Shown here piece after piece: positions 58,103 to 64,000 of a DNA stretch of 64,000 nt (the first letter of the stretch is position 1; the number at the start of each line of letters is the position of its first letter). Both the position numbers and the translations under genes were made by a program. This DNA comes from Emydura subglobosa. Taxonomy: Eukaryota; Chordata; Testudines; Chelidae. The stretch is taken from NCBI GenBank assembly GCA_007922225.1, contig ML679966.1, positions 51,485,583-51,549,582 of the forward strand. The letters run 5' to 3'. The notes below the pieces were generated by a model. The model was not told the DNA's origin, searched no databases, and saw only the letters and a list, made by a program, of their open reading frames with translations.

Positions 58103-59394
58103 TCACATGTATTCAAACAGAATGTTTCTCCTCTGATTTATCTCTATGATGTTGTCAAAAACCCCATACACGATCATATTAACGGTTACTATCAAAGCTT
58201 TCACAAAACTTATTTCCACTGTCAGGTTCCTCATTTTAATCAGGGAATAGTGGTCAGCGCATGCCTGGTTGGGAGACAGGTCAAAGGCAAACTCCACACG
58301 GTCGATTAGCAGCACATGATCTTTCATGTATTTACCAGCCATCTGTACCAAATTCATGTACTCTCTCACGCAGCACCCGGCCTCGAAATCCGGTTTCAGG
58401 GGGCTTGGTTGGTATCTGTTCACCATCCACGTACAAGGCCCCAAAATTAATATTGTAATGTTTAAAGTGAAAGGAGTTTTTAGCATAACTTCCGCTGAAG
58501 GCTTCATTATCCACAATCCCTAGGTCAAGCATTTTGGGTAACTGTCCCAAGAACACTTTCTCCTGGTTACTGACCCTGGTGCCTGTGGGGATGTTGAACA
58601 CTTTTTTTCCCACACAGCCCACTGGGTATTTAGCATTAGCGGTAATCAGGGCCTCCACATGCCCCAGACGGACACCAGGAGCCACCCATACTTTCTTCAC
58701 AAAAAGGGACGCTAATACAATGCTCAGTTTATAGCTTTCAACCACATCACCCATTAAGCAGCATTCATCTTTACTGTGCATCAGTTTAATTTTCACATCC
58801 ACACCATTCAACAAAAGTTTTCTTGAAAAAACAGGTTGCTGTGTAAATGGCCCAGCAGCTCTATCGTCCTGTTTAAGGCCATCAGATTTGCCCGCCTCAC
58901 AAACCCTAGATTCTCACCATCCAGATCCGTTGCTTTATGTTGTCCGGGGATGTCTTTGTAAAACAGGCCAGCGGAAAATTGTGTGGTGAGAGTATTGTCG
59001 CTGTAATTGAGCACCGATTCTATAAAGGCCCTGTAAGGGTAACAGTTATTGCTTTGGCTTATGAGGTGGTCTCCCAGGGTGACATCCAACTGACTGAAAA
59101 TAGATGCCACGGGGTAATTCACCAGGTCCACCTCAGTGTCCCTGGCGAGTGCGATTCCGGCTCCTTTTACAGTCTTGCAACAGAGGTACAGAAGCATATT
59201 GTTTAAATCCATATAATCTATGCCATTCCCTGCTATAAAAGAATCGGGGGAGGGGGGGGGAGCCTCCATAATGGCTGACAGAGGCGCACCTCGATGTAGA
59301 TGCTTTTCTTGATGCTGGTCTGCGTAGGGGCTCTTTGGAACAAGTCTAGTTCGGATTTGGTGCACTCTTCAGACCTGCAGTGAACAAAAGCCAT
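58103..59394 (-). pseudogene. Polinton capsid protein (F54H12.2-like family)
   Basis: A virion structural protein of about 430 codons. ATG at 59394 gives MAFVHCRSEECTKSELDLF. A slip near 59290 leads to the long stretch with FIAGNGIDYMDLNNM, FSQLDVTLGD, YPYRAFIESVLNY and LFYKDIPG. Another slip near 58810 leads to LNGVDVKIKLMHSKD, YPVGCVGKKVFNIP, VFLGQLPKMLDLGIVD and YNINFGALYVDG. A third near 58400 leads to FAFDLSP, NLTVEISF and VFDNIIEINQRRNILF, with TGA at 58105-58103. This is the protein annotated as F54H12.2-like in many animals and treated as a Polinton jelly-roll capsid protein. Whether it is the major (double jelly-roll) or the penton type I cannot decide by eye. Confidence 0.82.
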
Positions 59395-59528
59395 GTTGAT
59401 TAAAATATCTCTCTTTTACCAGGTGGAGAGTATCTCGTATTTCTCCTATGCTTCCCCTTGGTCTTTTGCTTATGATTGGCCCTGCATGTCAAAGTCTTTC
59501 TTTTAAAGGGTTTTGGGGGACCTGTGCA

Positions 59529-59954
59529 TCACGGGTAGGATGCATTTTTCCTTCTCTTCCTTCTTTTAATGTACATCAGCCCCGATCCCTCCTGTGCGGG
59601 CAGTTCCCCGACCTTCTCCAGAAAAGCATGGGAGACGTGGTCTACCACATCTCTAGCTATGTTTTGAGTGACGGTTTTCACATGGGGTTTAACAATCTCT
59701 AGTCCCCTCCTCAAAGCGGTATGGCTTTTTGAAAGAGGCTATGGAATATTCCACCCACACCAGCCCCATACATCATGGAGGCATGGTCAAACTGTCGAGA
59801 GATTTTTAGAAAAGAAATAGCTGTAAGCCCCCCGCCGCTTGGTTTGTACCTAACCCCATCATGCCCCCATGCTCGACCATCAGTTCTTATCGTTCCTTTA
59901 CCTGCACTGCGTCTTCTCCTTTCGCCTTGTCCGCTGGCGACTCCTGCGAGCCAT
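59529..59954 (-). pseudogene. pVI/pX-like basic Polinton protein
   Basis: ATG at 59954 starts a very basic N-terminus (MARRSRQRTRRKEK). A slip leads to a glycine-containing amphipathic segment (MMYGAGVGGIFHSLFQKAIP, about 59780-59715), then after another slip RRGLEIVKPHVKTV and a basic end, MYIKRRKRRK. Polintons and adintoviruses carry a protein of this make-up upstream of the capsid gene, compared with adenovirus pVI or pX. The family likeness is in pattern only, so the assignment is moderate. Confidence 0.55.
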
Positions 59955-60242
59955 GGCCACCTTCCTCCATGAGGATGGACAACGTGAGGCTATCATGCTC
60001 ATTGGGCTGCCTCACAATCGCTTGGGTTTCGGGTTCCGGCGTATCCATCAACATCTGAGCCGAGGGGCCCCCTCGGTCATTATCTCCTCCTCAGAACTGT
60101 TGCTGATGTACCATTTTCTCCTCAGGCAGTTAAAGGCCCCTGGAGCCAAAACAAATTCAGAAGATCTCACAAGGGTGGTGAAGGAGTCCATATTTTCCTC
60201 TCCGCGTTTCCATGATTTCTGAAACACGTGTTCTTGAAACAA
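59890..60242 (-). pseudogene. Small acidic Polinton protein (hypothetical)
   Basis: Open from 60242 to 60048 on the minus strand (an internal ATG gives MDSFTTLVRSSEFVLAPG, later SNSSEEEIM). After a frame change it continues acidic and Ser/Glu-rich (MDTPEPETQ, MEEGGHGSQES) to a TAA near 59890. It overlaps the start of the basic protein in another frame. I do not recognise the family. Confidence 0.4.
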
Positions 60243-60389
60243 GATGGGCTCTTCTGCTCAGCACTGAGACTTCCGGGGGTGGTGCTGCTGGCCAGCTAAA
60301 CATTGAGCCCCAGAAATCAGGCGGGGGTTCCAGACTAGACCCGCACGCTACACATATTCCTATTGCTACACATTTCCCATCTGGGATGG

Positions 60390-60600
60390 CCTAAGCGGGT
60401 GAAACCCGCTCTGATTGGTAGAGGGCGGTGGGAGGAGCTATAAGGGGTCACACAGCCCTTTTCTGGGGCAGGTCACTCTGCCCCGCCATGTGACCTTTTT
60501 TGTCAAATCCTCCCTCGGGGGCAGTCCTCCAGGGGTGAAACCCACTCCTATTGGCAGAGGACGGTGGGAGAAGTTCTCAGAAGGGTCACACAACCCACTT
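60390..60600. repeat. Imperfect direct repeats near Polinton right end
   Basis: About 67 bp at 60394-60460 (GGGTGAAACCCGCTCTGATTGG, then GGCGGTGGGAGGAGC and GGGTCACACAGCCC) recurs at 60531-60600 (GGGTGAAACCCACTCCTATTGG, GACGGTGGGAGAAG, GGGTCACACAACCC). Each contains a CCAAT-type motif (ATTGG). They may be promoter repeats or part of the terminal repeat. Confidence 0.7.
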
Positions 60601-60719
60601 CCAGTCAGGTGTCCATCTTGACCTGGAAGTAATACCCCAGGGGGGCAGGCTGTAAGGTGACAGGTGGGTGGGGCCTGAGGGGGCACTACTAATGTTTCAT
60701 TCATGGTAGGGCCCTTGTA

Positions 60720-61043
60720 CTACTTTTGATAAGGCAGCTGGCAGAAAGGGAGTTGACTTATTTCCTGAAGGCAGATTATACCCTTGTTGTGTCTGGAGGC
60801 TAGTAACAGAAGAATGGAGCATTTAGCAGCTGAGAAACCTTCAATGTTTAGCCGAAGAATTTTCAGGGATTGGCCAACTTCCAAGGTTTCTTGATCATAG
60901 TATACATGACTGTGATCACTTGTAAATCCATGCTGATTAGGATTGGAAATATTTGGCCTGTTAGTTGCAGCTTTGGTTTCCCCTGCCGAAGCAGTGTATT
61001 TAGGGAGTATATGATTGGAATACAGCTGCTTTATATCCCACAC
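60720..61043 (-). pseudogene. LINE endonuclease N-terminus fragment
   Basis: Minus-strand frame ending in SLKILRLNIEGFSAAKCSIL and IICLQE. This is the start of an apurinic-type endonuclease domain (L-x-I-x-x-x-N-h-x-G, then the catalytic Glu in LQE). It is cut off immediately after the Glu by the Polinton's right edge. Strand and order match the reverse transcriptase remnant at 52119-50463. Confidence 0.65.
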
Positions 61044-61072
61044 AACCCATAAGATATTAAGTCTATATCGGG

Positions 61073-61139
61073 GTGAAATCCTGACCCATTGAAGTCAATG
61101 GGAGTTTTGCCATTGACTTTAATGGAGTCAGGATTTCAC
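61073..61139. repeat. Palindromic repeat, 67 bp
   Basis: GTGAAATCCTGAC at 61073 pairs with GTCAGGATTTCAC ending 61139. Inside are two 16-bp near-palindromes, CCATTGAAGTCAATGG and CCATTGACTTTAATGG. The sequence is of a kind I recall as dispersed in reptile and bird genomes. Confidence 0.8.
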
Positions 61140-63730
61140 GCCAAGTTTTACTGGGATGGATTCCATGAGAGACGACTTGTAACTGTTAATAGTGCAGTTA
61201 GGGGGAGAGGGGTTAATGGTTCTGGTGGTATGCAGCAGGGTTCGGAGGAGGGTATGTAAACCGTGGCTTAAATCTGCTGGGGGGCACATGACTTTGCGTG
61301 CTTCTCCTCACGCATTGCATCTGGATTTTGTTAGGTATCTTCAAATCATAAAGTTGTCTCTGTTCAAAAGGCAAAACCATTGTTCTTTTTATAAATAAAA
61401 CTGGTATACAGGGTAAAGTGTTTAATCAAAACATAGGCCAGAAGACACGGGAGATTTCCAAATTTATAAGGGACAATTAAGCTTCCTAACTCCTGTTTGA
61501 AAGTCAATGGGCATTGGGGGCCTAAATCCCATCTGTGCCTTTGAAAATCTACCCCATAGTTTTTCTCTGTTTACTTAATATAAATGTTCTCTCTCAGGGA
61601 ATAAGTCAATCTGCTGTGTTCTGTGATGTGCCTGAATCAAGCATGCAAGTTCCCACAGCTGCTATGAAACTGTGGATACACAAAAGGTTAGTGGAGATGC
61701 AAAAAAATGAAGTGTTGTTCCCAAATCACAAGTGACCAAGCATGTTTTAGAAGCCGATTGAACCAGGAAAATAATATATGAATAATCAGTTACCACAGTC
61801 CAGACATGTCCTTGAAATTCTAACACTAAAAGCAGTATAAATAAAATACGCTCTGAGAGGTGCCATATCTCCACACAACAACTCTCTAGATTGTGTCCAA
61901 AAGCATAACAATATATTGAAACAAACTCTTTTTCAGGCTTTGATTTATGGACTCAGTTCTGTATTGTAGTGTACATACACATGACTGTTTGACACAGAAG
62001 TATTCTGTTTAAAGACATGCCACATTTTATAACCTATAAGGAACAAGAAATACCTGTTTTTAATACTTACTGATAACCTACAAAAATAATAGAAAAATAA
62101 TACAAAAACAACAATCCAGGCATTTTTGTAGCTTGTGAGGATTAATTTTTCCATCCCACCCTTAAATTTGAAATTTATATCCGTGAAATCTCAGGTTCTC
62201 ATACATCAAAGATTTTTGGTGCATTTTATACAACACAATTGTCAGAAAAACTTTTAAATAACTTATTGAATTGCATATTATAAATGTAAATAGGATGCAA
62301 ACTGTTTTACATAATACTTTATATTTTCCCCACATTTGATTACAGAGACAGGAAATGCTATGAATAAATACTCGACACCTGCATATTAACAATATTCATT
62401 TTGAAAACATGCATTTTAAAAACTAATACACTGTCAAAAGCCAGGAGGGATGAGTAAAAGAGACCAAATACGCCGCATATTAAGAAGAGTTTTGCCTGAG
62501 TAAATCGAGAAGTATCTTCTGATCTGCAGGAGCTTCCATCTCATTTCATAAGTAAATTACTGTATTATCATTCATATCATAGTCAGTTTCTTTGGAAACC
62601 TTCATTCAGTGACCAACGACCATCCATCTTTCAGGTGCTGCATAATTCTTGTGACAATTAATTTTTGCCTTTGATAAGCCAGCCTCCAGAGCCAACTATT
62701 TATAGCTCCCATTATTGTTAAATCACTAAATTCTCCAAGAGCCCTAAGAATTGAATAAATACAACTGCTCATGCTATCTATATGGAGTTTCAGTTTTAAA
62801 AATGCCAGTTATTTTTGCACATGAAACACTGAACAGTGTCTTTTCTGGTGGTTTTTTTTAATAAGCTTTCACCACTTTTTATTTATTTTTAACCATTCAG
62901 ACTTAAGCATTGTGGGCTCAGCTGGTATAAATTGAGTCACTCCAATAAAGCCAAAGGAACTATATTGATTGATACCAGAATCCGGCTCTCTTACATTACT
63001 GCCAGTTTTACCTGCCTTCACTCCAACTAATCTCCCAACTGCCTTAACCACATCCACTTCCTACTGTAGCCCCATGAATCTCTTTCAATTACCTCCTTCT
63101 TAATACATAACCCTCAGTAATTCTTTCCATCCAAAGCCTTCTAAATCCTTCTAGTATTTTTTTTTTCTTTTTTAAAACTTAACTAATTGTAGAAGCATTT
63201 GTAACTCTTTGAAATCATACTTCTGAATGTACTGTGGTATGTTGACTCTGAGGGCTAGAGTTTCTAAGCAGCTTTCAAAATAATGAGATTTGTGTGCAAG
63301 GCTCCCATGGACTGCTTTGAAGATTTACTCTTTATAGTTAAAAAGTTTTTGAAGAATCGGTTTCTTTGTGATGTTCTCTTGTAAACAGTATGCCAAAGCA
63401 TGCAGTCTTTTTGGTGAAGATTTTTCCCAAGATATTCCACTTTTGGTTGCATATGTTGCACTTTTATAACAATACAACTTTCTAACATAAGGATGTAGCA
63501 TCTTTTCATCTGATATAATGTGTAGTTTTGATGCCAGATTTGCCTGCAGTCTGCTTTCAACCTTGTTGTATAAACATTCCAAAAAGGAGGCTGATACTGC
63601 TTTCTCTGCATATCCAAAGTCTCCATTATCTTTGATAGGAATATGTGATGTATATGCTATATTTCACATTGGCAAACACTTGGATGGTACAAATTTTTAT
63701 TGTTCAACCCTGGAAACTAATGGTGTGATT
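61140..63730. other. Intergenic DNA, nothing recognised
   Basis: AT-rich, no supported gene. Confidence 0.5.
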
Positions 63731-63732
63731 AT

Positions 63733-63960
63733 TGCAGTAGGATATTTTGCATTTCTATTGCATCTTTCAGTTGCTGATCTCAAGATGTTTTACAAAGATT
63801 AGGTATCACTCCCATTTTAAAGATGGGGGAGGGAGGAAATTGAAGCACAGAAAGGTTAAGTGATTTGCACAATGACAGACAAGTCAGTGGAAGAGATGAG
63901 AATTGAACCTGTTTCCCAGACCCCAACTGAGAATACTAGACTTGCTCACTCAGTTGAAAG
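63733..63960 (-). repeat. SINE copy, antisense
   Basis: The plus strand reads CTCCCATTTTAAAGATGG, GAAGCACAGAAAGGTTAAGT, GACAAGTCAGTGGAAGAG and GAATTGAACCTGTTTCCCAG. This is the complement of the SINE body followed by its tRNA-like head (the B-box complement is in GAATTGAACC). Confidence 0.6.
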
Positions 63961-64000
63961 TTGTATCCCAAGTAAAGTTGAACGTCATGCCTGTCATGGG

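Larger units (their letters stand above)
52140..60700. mobile_element. Polinton/Maverick virus-like transposon, degraded
   Basis: About 8.5 kb holding the hallmark genes of a Polinton. Rightward: integrase with chromodomain, conserved small protein, protein-primed type DNA polymerase B, packaging ATPase, a basic small protein and a conserved protein of unknown role. Leftward: capsid protein, adenain-like protease, pVI/pX-like protein and an acidic small protein. Intact Polintons are usually 15-20 kb, so about half is missing; lost parts include the integrase core, the polymerase N-terminus and probably one terminal repeat. The right end may be near 60700 (…GGGCACTACT). The left end is not defined. 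Polintons are self-synthesising transposons related to adintoviruses. This copy is inactive. Confidence 0.9.

Noticed and set aside
1..64000. tRNA, rRNA, CRISPR array or bacterial operon
   Set aside because: None seen. The only tRNA-like text belongs to SINEs, and the tandem repeats are microsatellites or minisatellites without spacers.

Overview
This is animal nuclear DNA: introns, a CpG-island first exon, microsatellites and a dense layer of decayed transposons, with no bacterial or organellar gene organisation. The repeats look sauropsid, most probably turtle: a tRNA-derived SINE of the kind known from turtles, old CR1/L3 LINE tails, several short hAT elements, PIF/Harbinger copies, Ty3/gypsy remnants and a Polinton. 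The species call rests on recognising repeat families by eye, not on a search.

Only one host gene can be supported. A minus-strand exon at 36632-36504 encodes the first 43 residues of polypeptide N-acetylgalactosaminyltransferase 7 (GALNT7), including its Golgi signal anchor, and ends at a consensus GTAAGT donor. It lies in a CpG island (about 36050-36850), with a TATA box and E-box upstream at 37085-37069. Since GALNT7 reads leftward, 1-36503 is its first intron, no second exon is seen, and 37100-64000 is upstream intergenic DNA.

The intron (1-36503) holds: a 212-bp duplicated block flanking an LTR-like insert (2818-3825); a second LTR-like repeat (4853-5720); a 4.0-kb Harbinger element with inverted ends, a TTA target duplication and remnants of both of its genes (6255-10281), itself hit by a hAT miniature element; a GC-rich repeat (10396-11490); a hairpin element (15098-15259); an inverted 100-bp pair (16441/18432); a (CA)n tract containing a 10-base assembly gap; hAT elements at 19419-19945 and 26883-27577, the latter filled with a minisatellite; a second, opposite Harbinger copy (24400-26030); and two old CR1 fragments.

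The intergenic side holds: a turtle-type SINE (38984-39245) and two antisense SINE copies; hAT elements at 42408-42711 and 43143-43590; a minus-strand gypsy remnant (46500-50350) with capsid, zinc-knuckle, protease-like and coiled-coil pieces; a minus-strand LINE whose endonuclease part (61043-60720) and reverse transcriptase part (52119-50470) lie on either side of an 8.5-kb Polinton/Maverick (about 52140-60700).

The Polinton is the most informative object. Integrase, a conserved small protein, DNA polymerase B, packaging ATPase and two further conserved proteins read rightward. A capsid protein, an adenain-like protease, a pVI/pX-like basic protein and a small acidic protein read leftward. 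The two units converge on facing AATAAA signals at 57415 and 57552. Every long gene is broken by frameshifts, stops, deletion or insertion, so it is a fossil. It is nevertheless unusually complete, keeping both the replication and the virion modules of a virus-like transposon.
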